A stretch of 64,000 bases of DNA. Origin: DASRFR01 sp035651455 (GTDB lineage: Bacteria > Acidobacteriota > Terriglobia > Terriglobales > Acidobacteriaceae). The notes under the pieces are model-generated. The model was not told where the DNA came from. It did no database searches and saw only the letters and a list, made by a program, of their open reading frames with translations. Shown one piece after another: positions 17,737 through 26,400 of this stretch (position 1 is its first letter; each line of letters starts with the position of its first letter). A program made the position numbers and the translations under genes. Location: positions 992,001 through 1,056,000 of the forward strand of contig DASRFR010000047.1 in the NCBI GenBank assembly GCA_035651455.1, written 5' to 3'.

Positions 17737-19374
17737 TTATGGCAGCGCAAAGCTGAAAACGTCACTGCCCGCGGCGATGGCCACGTATTGCTTGCCTCCC
17801 ACCGCATAGCTCATAGGCGAAGCATCAATGCTTTGCCCGGTATTGAAATGCCACAAAGGCTTGCCCGTGAGGCCGTCCACCGCTTCGAATGAGTTAGCAT
17901 CGTCGGCAAAGAACAACACTCCACCTCCGGTCGACATGGTGCCTCCGGCTGACGATCCTGCACTGACTTGCGGATATCGCCAGGTAAACTTCCCGGCGGT
18001 GAGGTCGTAAGCCAGCAAGTTTTTTTGCGGAGGCTCATCGGTAATGTGCTTTACCCCGGTGGAGTAGTACTCTTTGCCTTCCGAGAATTCCTGCGGCTTC
18101 AAGAAATAGGTATGGCAATCTTCCAGCGCCTTGAAATAGAAGAAGTGCGTCACTTCGCTGTACGAAGGAGCAAACCAGTTGGTGGCACCCGCAAAGCCGG
18201 GACAGATTTTGGTCCCTTCAGCGCTGGGCTTTACATTTGTCAGTATTGGCTTGCCCTGTGGATCTATGCCCGTGGCCCAATTCAATCGTTCAATGAAGCG
18301 CTGCGCCGCAAGAAACTTTCCGCTAGTGCGATCCAGGACGTAAAGGAACCCGTTGCGATTCGCCTGCACCAGCAGCTTGCGCGGGCTGCCCTGGTAATTC
18401 ATATCGATCAGTACCGGAGTTTCTGTCGCGTCATAATCGAACAGATCGTGCGGGGTGAACTGGAAAAACCACTTCAGCTTGCCAGTGTCCGGATCCAGCG
18501 CTAAAACGCAGTCGGTGTAAAGATCGTCTCCCGGCCTGACAGCTCCGTCGAAGTCGGGCGCCGGATTGCTTGTCGTCCAATACAACAGGTTCAGTTCCGG
18601 ATCGTATGTTCCCGGCATCCAGGTCGTGCCCCCGCCGTGGGTGTAGAGCTTTCCCGGCCAACTCGCGGACCCGGGCTCGCCGGGGCCCGGAATCGTCCAG
18701 AAGCGCCAGCTCTCCTTTCCAGTGAGCGCGTCATAGGCAGCGACGAACCCACGCACGCCATCATCGCCGCCTGAAGTTCCAACCAAAACTTTGTCTTTCA
18801 CCACCAGCGGCGCACTGGTGGCACCGTAGTTCTTGTTTCCGGGAGCGTATTCCACGTCCCACAGCAGGTTGCCTGACCGCGCATCGAGGCAGAGCAGATG
18901 GGCATTATCGGTTTCCATGTAAATTCGCGACCGCCAGACACCGACGCCGCGATTGGTGTGTCGCGATGCATCGTCAATCAGGCCTTCACTGATCGGGTAC
19001 TCGTGGTGCCATACGATGCGCCCGGTTCGCGCATCCAGTGCGAAGGCATCATTCGCCGCCGTCACCAGCATCAGGCCATTCACCACCACCGGTGTCACCT
19101 CGAGCCGGTTGGAATTTTTCGCGTGAAAGACCCACTGTGCCTTCAGTCGAGCGACGTTTGCGGTATCAATCTCTTTCAGACTGCTGTAGCGCCTGCCCGT
19201 GTAATCGCCGTTGTATGAAATCCAGTTCTCCGCGGGAGGACTCACCTCGAGATCGGAGGAGAGGACATTCACGGGCGCAGAAATGGGCGCGGTCGAAGGG
19301 TCGTCAGCAACCGCGCTGGCCAGCAAGCAACCGCAGATCGCGAGAGACCACACTCTGCTCCACCTCACGTGCAT
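17737..19374 (-). CDS. Secreted PQQ-dependent (quinoprotein) dehydrogenase with D-Y-D site
   Basis: Eight-bladed beta-propeller quinoprotein of 545 residues that oxidises an alcohol or sugar hydroxyl in the periplasm. A Sec signal peptide ends near ASAVA-DD. Propeller repeats of the form L-D-x-x-T-G-x-x-x-W recur (for example ALDARTGRIVWH, ALDPDTGKLKWF). The PQQ/metal region reads GGGTTWMPGTYDPELNLLYW. The presumed catalytic Asp313 is in PHDLFDYD, with a second aspartate two residues on (Asp315). That is the pattern associated with lanthanide use in XoxF/ExaF/PedH. The vicinal Cys pair of methanol dehydrogenase is absent (GTSGGDDG). No haem-binding CxxCH is present, so electrons must go to a separate cytochrome such as the one at 27028. 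It sits between DUF4380 (five bases) and ridA (28 bases). Confidence 0.88.
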   Translation of the reverse strand: MHVRWSRVWSLAICGCLLASAVADDPSTAPISAPVNVLSSDLEVSPPAENWISYNGDYTGRRYSSLKEIDTANVARLKAQWVFHAKNSNRLEVTPVVVNGLMLVTAANDAFALDARTGRIVWHHEYPISEGLIDDASRHTNRGVGVWRSRIYMETDNAHLLCLDARSGNLLWDVEYAPGNKNYGATSAPLVVKDKVLVGTSGGDDGVRGFVAAYDALTGKESWRFWTIPGPGEPGSASWPGKLYTHGGGTTWMPGTYDPELNLLYWTTSNPAPDFDGAVRPGDDLYTDCVLALDPDTGKLKWFFQFTPHDLFDYDATETPVLIDMNYQGSPRKLLVQANRNGFLYVLDRTSGKFLAAQRFIERLNWATGIDPQGKPILTNVKPSAEGTKICPGFAGATNWFAPSYSEVTHFFYFKALEDCHTYFLKPQEFSEGKEYYSTGVKHITDEPPQKNLLAYDLTAGKFTWRYPQVSAGSSAGGTMSTGGGVLFFADDANSFEAVDGLTGKPLWHFNTGQSIDASPMSYAVGGKQYVAIAAGSDVFSFALP

Positions 19375-19379
19375 AGTTG

Positions 19380-20777
19380 CTAAGAACCTTTGGCGATCGT
19401 TGCGTCAGCAAGCGGACCGAGATCGCGTCCACGCTCATCTCTCAGGTGCACCGAGATCCGCGAGACTGTGGCGGGCGCCTTGATGGTCTGGGCCAATTCA
19501 ACCCGGTCCAGTGGACTCACGGTTTGCAGCGTGACTGTCGCCATCTGCACCCCTTCCGCATCGAGCAAGAATGCGATCAGGTCTCCTGGCGCAAACACGC
19601 CAAATGATCCGGCCAGTAAAAGTCCGTTGTCCGTCCATGTCGCCGTAAGCGCTCGACCGACCGCCCCGGCCTGCGTCACGGCTGTAATCTCATCCGCTAT
19701 GCGAGCGGGAAACCAGTTCGTATCGAGCGCATAAGTGTCACCGACATTCAGGCGGATCATCGGGCTGTTTACTTCCGCTTCCATATAGAACGGCACTTCC
19801 AGGGGATTTGCCGGCGTCAGGTGTGGAGCACCCTGCTTGTCGAATTCCACTGCCTGGCCGTTGGTGTAGAAAATCACGCTTGCCTTGCCCGGATACTCTG
19901 CGCCTGCCGAGTGCGGAAAGCGTTCAATCATCGCAAATTGCGATGAACCGTCCAGCACCGCCAGCCAACCCGCTGTTGAATCAATCCAAATCTCGCGCTC
20001 AAAATAACTCCAGTGCAGCCGAAACATGTGGTTGCGAACTTCTACCGACGGGTCACCCGAAAGGCCCAGGCGAAAATGGTATCCGTCCACATAAGCACTC
20101 GTGGGGTTCACTGGCGTGAAGGCCCAAAACTTTGCGTTGTATTCGCCCGAGCCCGGAGAGGCGGCGGTGTCGTACTGCGTGACTGACTGCATGGACCAGC
20201 GGATCGGATGATCGCTCACGTTCTTCATCATGGCGCGAAACCAAATCTCGGGCGAGTCGCTCCCCAGCGTGATCTCCCGCGAGTATTGCAATCCGGTGCG
20301 CGCGTCCCCGGGACCGTCCAGCCGCACTCGGCAACTTGGAGCTGTCGAAAGAATCTGGAACGTGTACATCCCGTCGTCCAGCACATCGGCGACGGGACCC
20401 GGCCAGTGCTGATCGTCCTGCGTTCCCTCAGGCAACGGCCACAGCTTGTCTCCACCGTAGTTGAACCAGTTTCCGTTAGCTTCCGTCGGAGGAATGTATT
20501 TGCCCCTGTACTTCGGATTTACGAACAAATACGAATGAGGACCAAACCTTACCTGCATCAAGCGTCCGCCCAACTGCGGCACCAAGGTAAGCGTCACCCA
20601 TTCGTTGCTGATCTCCTGCGCACTCCAACCTTCAAAGTTAACGGCGCGAGCCTGGCAGGGGCGATGCTTGCTGGAGGTTGTGTCGCAGACAGCGTGGAAA
20701 TTCAGAAACGCCGCGCTGTACACTGTGAGCAGCAGAGTGCGGTACAAGAGCGAACTCGTGTTTGTTTTAACCATCAT
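19380..20777 (-). CDS. Exported DUF4380-like protein (galactose-mutarotase-like fold)
   Basis: A 465-residue protein with an N-terminal hydrophobic signal (SSLLYRTLLLTVYSAAFLNF) followed by a domain resembling DUF4380. Recognisable pieces are LVPQLGGRLMQVRFG, GGDKLWPLPEG and the strand-rich middle. Such proteins are predicted to fold like aldose 1-epimerases or carbohydrate-binding beta-sandwiches. No catalytic residues can be assigned. The ATG complementary to 20775-20777 overlaps the iclR stop as TGATG; TTG 20780 is less likely. The stop is five bases before the PQQ dehydrogenase start, so it belongs to the same transcript. A role in binding or conditioning a sugar for the dehydrogenase is a guess. 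Confidence 0.65.
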   Translation of the reverse strand: MMVKTNTSSLLYRTLLLTVYSAAFLNFHAVCDTTSSKHRPCQARAVNFEGWSAQEISNEWVTLTLVPQLGGRLMQVRFGPHSYLFVNPKYRGKYIPPTEANGNWFNYGGDKLWPLPEGTQDDQHWPGPVADVLDDGMYTFQILSTAPSCRVRLDGPGDARTGLQYSREITLGSDSPEIWFRAMMKNVSDHPIRWSMQSVTQYDTAASPGSGEYNAKFWAFTPVNPTSAYVDGYHFRLGLSGDPSVEVRNHMFRLHWSYFEREIWIDSTAGWLAVLDGSSQFAMIERFPHSAGAEYPGKASVIFYTNGQAVEFDKQGAPHLTPANPLEVPFYMEAEVNSPMIRLNVGDTYALDTNWFPARIADEITAVTQAGAVGRALTATWTDNGLLLAGSFGVFAPGDLIAFLLDAEGVQMATVTLQTVSPLDRVELAQTIKAPATVSRISVHLRDERGRDLGPLADATIAKGS

Positions 20778-21661
20778 CAACGTGGCGAATACGCTGGCGC
20801 CTTCCCCAAATACGCAATCTCATCGCCGCTCGTAGCAGCCGAGGCTCGCGCATCCTTGACTCTTACCCCTTGATAGCCGAGTTGTCGGGAAATATTCAGG
20901 CCGGCAGCCTGCACCAGAGGCGCGAGTTGCCGCAGCCGCGCAATGGGCATGCGCACCGCCGGGCCGGTCACGCTGAGGCTCGCGTTCACCGCACCCGTGT
21001 GGTCCCAGATCGGCGCGGCGACACACCGTATATGCGGCTCGTATTCTTCAAGATCGCACGCGTAGCCACTTTTGCGCACCTTCTGCAATTGGGTGAGCAT
21101 TTCCTGTGGACTGCCGATTGAATTCGGCGTGATTCGCCGGAACTCTAATTGCGCGAGAGTCGAGCCAAGTTCCTCGGGCGACAGATAGGCCAACATGACT
21201 TTGCCCACGCCCGTGCAGTGCAGGGGAACGGCAGCACCGATCCGCGAATAAATGCGCAAGGGCTCGGGCGAATCGAGTTTTTCGACGTAAACCGCTGTCA
21301 ACCCATGGCGCACAGTCAAATGAATGGTTTCACGAGTCTGCGTGTTCAATTCCTGCAAATACGGATGGCTGAGGCGCCGAATATCGAGCTGTCCAAGTGC
21401 CGCCTGCCCGAGCGAAAAACAGGCGATGCCAAGATGGTAGATGCCGGAGCCGCTGCAATTCAGAAAGCCTGTAGTCTCCAGGTTCACCAGGAAGCGGTGA
21501 ACTGTGCTCACCGGCAGGCGCGAAAGCTTCGCCACTTGCGAAGCAGTCAGGCCTTTTTCGGAGGCCGCAAACAACGCCAGCAGCTTCAGCCCGCGTTGCA
21601 AGGCGGTGATGTTGTATGTGCGTTTTGGCTGGAGTGCTGTCATTGCTGAACCTGCCGCCAT
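20777..21661 (-). CDS. IclR-family transcriptional regulator
   Basis: Regulator of about 294 residues with the IclR layout. The N-terminal winged helix-turn-helix is at about residues 15-75 (ALQRGLKLLALFAASEKGLT, then LSRLPVSTVHRFLVNLETTG), and the effector-binding domain spans about 85-265 (GKVMLAYLSPEE, CDLEEYEPHIRCVAAPIWDH). IclR members such as KdgR often respond to sugar-acid intermediates. Possible starts are the ATGs at 21661 and 21643; the frame to 21745 has no site. It is the first gene of a tight operon with DUF4380, PQQ dehydrogenase, ridA and dgaE-like, so autoregulation is likely. ATGAAA half-sites just upstream may be its operator. Confidence 0.9.
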   Translation of the reverse strand: MAAGSAMTALQPKRTYNITALQRGLKLLALFAASEKGLTASQVAKLSRLPVSTVHRFLVNLETTGFLNCSGSGIYHLGIACFSLGQAALGQLDIRRLSHPYLQELNTQTRETIHLTVRHGLTAVYVEKLDSPEPLRIYSRIGAAVPLHCTGVGKVMLAYLSPEELGSTLAQLEFRRITPNSIGSPQEMLTQLQKVRKSGYACDLEEYEPHIRCVAAPIWDHTGAVNASLSVTGPAVRMPIARLRQLAPLVQAAGLNISRQLGYQGVRVKDARASAATSGDEIAYLGKAPAYSPR

Positions 21662-21698
21662 CACGACCCGCAGCTTATTCCAAATTTTCCCCGCAAAA

Positions 21699-21724
21699 AT
21701 GAAAGTCGAGATTATGGTATGAAA
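21699..21724. promoter_or_regulatory. Candidate IclR operator upstream of iclR (direct ATGAAA half-sites)
   Basis: ATGAAAGTCGA at 21699-21709 and GTATGAAA at 21717-21724 lie 38-63 bases before the iclR start. The two ATGAAA copies are 20 bases apart, about two helical turns. The same 11-mer ATGAAAGTCGA occurs in the perfect palindrome before the TonB receptor gene (23354-23374). Shared sequence at two control regions of one island suggests a common regulator; this is inference. Confidence 0.35.
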
Positions 21725-21747
21725 ACAGCTTTTACGCAAGCCCACAT

Positions 21748-22518
21748 CTACAGGCGCCCGAACTTCTTGACTGCTTCCTCTATGGACTTGTATTTCTCGA
21801 TGTAGGGGTACATGGAATGTTCTTTGAAATCCAGCTGCTGGGCGAGCTCGAGTACTTCGCTGGCTTTCGCGCGAGGGACAACTACCACCCCGTCATTGTC
21901 TCCTGCCACAATATCGCCGGGTCCTACCGGCACGCCATCGCAGGTCACCGGGATGTTCGCGCCCGCGAAGCGGTAGTGATGAATGGAAGTTGAAGGCACG
22001 ATGGCCTTGGCGAATACCGGAAATGCGATTTTTCTCAGGTAAGCAACGTCTCGCACGCCACCGTCGATCACGGCTCCCGAGTATCCCCGGGCGGCCATTG
22101 CGGTCCCCATAAGGCTGCCCATGCCTGCGATATTGTCCCCGTCTTCTACCACCATGACGTACACGGAATTGGGGGCTCCTCCATCGATCGCTGCCAGCAT
22201 GCCGTCGAGAGCATGCGGATCGGTATTCCCTTCTGCCTTCTTTAGACTTACGGTGACGGCAAACCCTGCGAACTTCGCCGGGAAAATAGCCTGCATGCGA
22301 TGACTCATATACATCTTTCGCCCAGTGATCTGCTCCAGGGCATCTGATACTGATGCCACTTCCACGTGGCGAAAACCGTCGACCAAGTCTTCATCTTCCC
22401 CAGGCTTTACCTCCCCGCTCGCTCGCTCCCTCGGCAGGCCATTGGACGCCAGTACCAGCACCAGCAGAGTGACGAGGGCCAGCGTGCGATCCAGTCCCGC
22501 AAAATGAAATTTGTGCAT
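21748..22518 (-). CDS. Exported RraA-like protein, copy 2
   Basis: Second RraA/HMG-aldolase-superfamily protein in the island, 256 residues. The core shows MVVEDGDNIAGMGSLMGTAM and IDGGVRDVAYLRK, which keep the aspartate/arginine-aspartate set. SVSDALEQITGRKMYM at the start of the domain is also family-like. Residues 1-28 form a Sec signal peptide (TLALVTLLVLVLASNGL). It is shorter than the copy at 14897 and lacks that protein's C-terminal extension. It lies 86 bases upstream of iclR in the same direction and may share its transcript. The enzymatic substrate is unknown. Confidence 0.82.
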   Translation of the reverse strand: MHKFHFAGLDRTLALVTLLVLVLASNGLPRERASGEVKPGEDEDLVDGFRHVEVASVSDALEQITGRKMYMSHRMQAIFPAKFAGFAVTVSLKKAEGNTDPHALDGMLAAIDGGAPNSVYVMVVEDGDNIAGMGSLMGTAMAARGYSGAVIDGGVRDVAYLRKIAFPVFAKAIVPSTSIHHYRFAGANIPVTCDGVPVGPGDIVAGDNDGVVVVPRAKASEVLELAQQLDFKEHSMYPYIEKYKSIEEAVKKFGRL

Positions 22519-22665
22519 TCAGTCCTCCGAGTTGTATATATGTGCGCGGACTGTAGCACCGATTTCGCCTGCGTGGAAAGAGGGAGTGAGCGAAGGACCG
22601 CACTCAACTGTCTAGCAAACGCCGTAAGCACACTTGCGCACCATCTGAGTTCAAGGAGATAAAAA

Positions 22666-23142
22666 ATGCTGACGACAAATATGTACGTGCTCGAAAAGAT
22701 ATCTCGAAGAATCCCATTTCTCCTACTGATTTTGTGTCTTTGCACCCCCTTCGCTGGTGCGCAACAAAAACGCGCGATTTCGATTCCTGGAATTCCAAAG
22801 GATCTGCCGTTCAGTCCCGGCATCGTGGCTGGCGACACGCTCTACGTTGCCGGACAGGAAGGCACAGACGACAGTGGCAAATTAAAAGCAGGCGGCATTG
22901 CTGCGGAGACGCAGGCCGCCCTGGAGAACATCGAAAAGGTCTGCAAAGCGGCAGGATTTGAGACCAAGGACATCGTTTCTGTGACTGTCTTTCTCGCTGA
23001 CATCCATGAATTCGGAGACATGAACAAGGTGTATAGAAACTTCCTGCCCGATCCCAAGCCCGCCCGCGCAACTGTGCAGGTCGCGGGATTAGTCAATAAT
23101 GCACGCGTAGAAATTTCGGCTATTGCCGTGAAACAAAAATAG
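22666..23142 (+). CDS. Exported RidA-family deaminase, copy 2
   Basis: A 158-residue RidA protein with a Sec signal peptide (RRIPFLLLILCLCTPFAGAQ). The core has SPGIVAGDTLYVAGQEG, the conserved arginine in DPKPARATVQVAGL and the glutamate in ARVEISAIAV. A clear AAGGAG site precedes ATG 22666. It is more distant from copy 1 than duplication within the operon would predict, so the two may handle different imines. It is transcribed alone, divergent from the RraA-like gene; the 147-base gap between them should hold both promoters. Confidence 0.87.
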   Translation: MLTTNMYVLEKISRRIPFLLLILCLCTPFAGAQQKRAISIPGIPKDLPFSPGIVAGDTLYVAGQEGTDDSGKLKAGGIAAETQAALENIEKVCKAAGFETKDIVSVTVFLADIHEFGDMNKVYRNFLPDPKPARATVQVAGLVNNARVEISAIAVKQK

Positions 23143-23293
23143 TCCGCCTCTTCCATCGCTAATGCTCGGCAGTTGGGCGGGACCCGACAAAACCGGCCCG
23201 CTCGACTGCCGAGGCCTGCCGCTCCCGGCTCCAGGTGACAAGCCGCGCCCTGATCTGAACTCGCTTTTGAACTCCGTCCGGGCAAGAAATCCG

Positions 23294-23321
23294 TTGACAG
23301 GGTCACTGGAATTGATATAAA
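23294..23321 (+). promoter_or_regulatory. Sigma-70-type promoter of the TonB receptor operon
   Basis: TTGACA at 23294-23299 and TATAAA at 23316-23321 are separated by 16 bases, about 100 bases before the receptor start. The expected transcription start is near 23328. Confidence 0.6.
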
Positions 23322-23353
23322 CCCTCGTTCACGAATTTTCAAAACGCGCTGTT

Positions 23354-23374
23354 GACTTTCATAGTATGAAAGTC
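23354..23374. promoter_or_regulatory. Perfect 21-bp palindrome, candidate operator for the TonB receptor operon
   Basis: GACTTTCATA and TATGAAAGTC form 10-base arms around one central G. The palindrome lies about 30 bases after the -10 box and 50 bases before the receptor ATG, so binding would block elongation or initiation. It is too AT-rich and lacks a T-run to be a terminator. The half-site matches sequence upstream of iclR. Confidence 0.5.
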
Positions 23375-23423
23375 GATCAGCGCTCGGTGCGCACCGGGGC
23401 ACAAGCCCGCAACGGGGGTGATT

Positions 23424-26400
23424 ATGCGCAATCCTCGGCAGTACAGAGTAGCGCTAGCAATACTTTTATTGACTGCTTTTGCATGGGCCAGCATCACCGG
23501 GAGCATTTCCGGCGTGATCTCCGATCCCACGGGCGCCGTGATTTCCGGTGCGGTGGTGAAGGCGGTCAATACCCAGACGGGCATCGCTACGACTGTTAAG
23601 ACGGACAATAAGGGCTTCTACAATATGCCGGCTCTCCCAATCGGCACTTACAACGTAGAAGTTACCCAAACCGGATTTCGCACCTATCAAAAGAATGGGC
23701 TCGTGATCGATGCCAATTCGGCTATCCGGGAAGATGCCACTCTGCCATTAGGAACGACGAGTGAGAAGGTAGAGGTCCAGAGTGACGCGGTTCACGTCGA
23801 GACCGAGAGCACCCAGATGGGCGAAGTCATCACTGGCCAGAAAATGACTGCTGTGCCGCTGAACGGCCGCGACTTCACCGATCTCCTCGCTCTGCAACCC
23901 GGGGTAGTCCCCTCCGCCTACGCAGCCCAGGCACCGGGCTTGAATGATCGCAGCGTCAGCGGCAGCGATCGCCTGAATGCCGGCAACCAGTCGGTGAACG
24001 GTCAGCGAGAGGCCGCGAATGGATTCATGGTGAACGGGTCCAGCGTGCAGGAAGGTAAAAATAACGGCGCCTCAGTGATCCCCAATCTTGATTCCATAGC
24101 CGAATTCCGCATTATCACCAACAATTTCGACGCCGAATATGGCAACTTCAGCGGTGGGCAGATTAACGTTGCGACTAAATCCGGCACCAACAGCTATCAC
24201 GGGAGCGCCTTCGAGTTTCTGCGGAATACGGCGCTCGACGCGAAAAACTACTTCGACGCGCCCGGTACAGCAACCCCAAAGTTCATTCAAAATCAGTTTG
24301 GCGGCACATTTGGCGGTCCAATCCGTCGCAACAAGACCTTCTTTTTCGTCGACTATCAGGGCACACGTCAGGTGCAGGCGCCCACGCAGAACTTCGAAGT
24401 CCCCTCAGTACAAGATCGCAGCGGGAACGTGCTCGATCTCTTTAGTTCCACAGCGGCATCGGGCAACAGTATCGGTTCGGTGAATAGCGGAACAGGTCCA
24501 GGATCGTGGGCCAGCGTGCTCTCTCAGCGACTCGGTTACACCGTTCAACCGGGAGAAGCGTATTGGGCGCCGGGTTGCACCAGCAACGATGCCGCAACCG
24601 GATGCGTGTTTCCCAACGGCGTGATTCCCCAAGCCGCGTGGTCATCGGCTGCGACGCAACTATTACAATTCATTCCGTCCCCGACTCTCGGGAACTTATT
24701 CGTTACGTCGGCATTGTCACGCACGCGCCGGGATGACAAAGGTGGCGTGCGCATCGATCAAAGCACCCGTTTTGGCATGCTTTTCGCCTACTACTTCATG
24801 GACGACTACACGGTGGACGATCCTTATCCCAATGGAGGCGCCACCGTGCCGGGTTTCAATGCCCTGAGCGTCGGTCGCGCGCAATTGATCAATCTGGGTG
24901 ATACTAAGAGCTTCGGGTCGTATGCGGTGAATGAATTCCGTTTCAGCTTCGTGCGGAACGCACAACATCTGTTCCAACCGAGCGGCGGACTTCACAGAAC
25001 CCTAGCTTCGCTTGGTTTTGTGGAAGGCTGGAACGCTACCACCGGCGGCATCAGTCCCATCAACCCGGCATATGAAGGCGTCCCGAACATTACGTTTAAT
25101 AACTTCAGCATTGGTGTCCCGAGCGACACCGTGCAACAGTTCAACAACTCGTTCCAGTGGCTCGATAACTTCTCCAAAGTGGTCGGCACGCATACCCTCC
25201 GCTTTGGCGGGCAGTTCCGCTATGACCAAATCAACGAACGTAATTACTTCGGCGAAAACGGCTCCTTTGGGTTTTCGGGGTCGGAGACAGGCGTGGACTT
25301 CGCCGATTTCCTGCTCGGCGCACCTGACAGCGTGATTCAAGCCAGCAAGCAAATCCTCGATTCCCGCAGCAAGTACGGCGCATTGTATTTCCAGGACAGT
25401 TGGCGCGCGCGACCGACGTTCGTTCTAAACTATGGCCTACGGTGGGAAGTCAGCACTCCCTGGTACGACACGCAAAACAAGATTGAAACCATCATTCCGG
25501 GTGTGCAGTCGGTGCTGTTCCCCGGAGCGCCACAGGGCTGGGTGGTACCCGGCGATCCGGGAGTCCCCCGCACCCTGGCTCCGATCAAATGGAATGCATT
25601 TTCGCCGCGCCTTGGTATGGCCTGGTCGCCTAGTTCCGACAACGGCATTCTCGGCAAGATTCTCGGGGGCCCCGGCAAGACGAGCATTCGCGCTGGATTT
25701 GGTCTCTACTACACGGCGGTGGAAGATTTGAGCCAGTTCCTGGAGGTCGGCGATCCCCCCTACGGTTTGTTCTACGTGAGTGGAGTTTCGCCACGACTGG
25801 AAGCGCCCTACATTGATCGCGCCACCGGCAACAGCCAGGGCCAGCGCTTCCCGTTCAATTACCCGCCACTGAACGTGTCAGCCAAGAACCCGGACAACAA
25901 TTTCAATTGGGCGCAGGTTGAGCCCATCTCCAGCGGATTCGTTTTCTACCACAAGAACCGCCTCCCCTACTCCGAACATTACGAGTTCTCGTTGCAACGC
26001 CAGCTCGGCGCGAACACGGTGATCACGACCAGCTATGTTGGCAACCAAGGACACAAGCTGATTACCTCCATCGACGCCAATCCTTCAAACCCGGCGCTCT
26101 GCCTGTCATTGATCAATGCAGAGCCTGCTTGTGGCCCCTTCTCCGAAGATCCACGAACCGGCTTTAAGCGGCCTGACGGCACCTTTGTCGCCGCGGTTCG
26201 CCCTCTGGGCCCAAGGTTTGGCAGCAACCCCTACATGGCCGAAATCGCCCACTCGAGCTACAACTCGCTGCAGGTAAACGCAAATCACAGTACCGGACGA
26301 CTGAACCTTCTCGTCGGCTACACTTACAGCAAGTGCATGGATAATGCATCCGGCCTGCAGGACTCGACTTATCCCTTTGATCCGCGACGCAGCATTGGCT

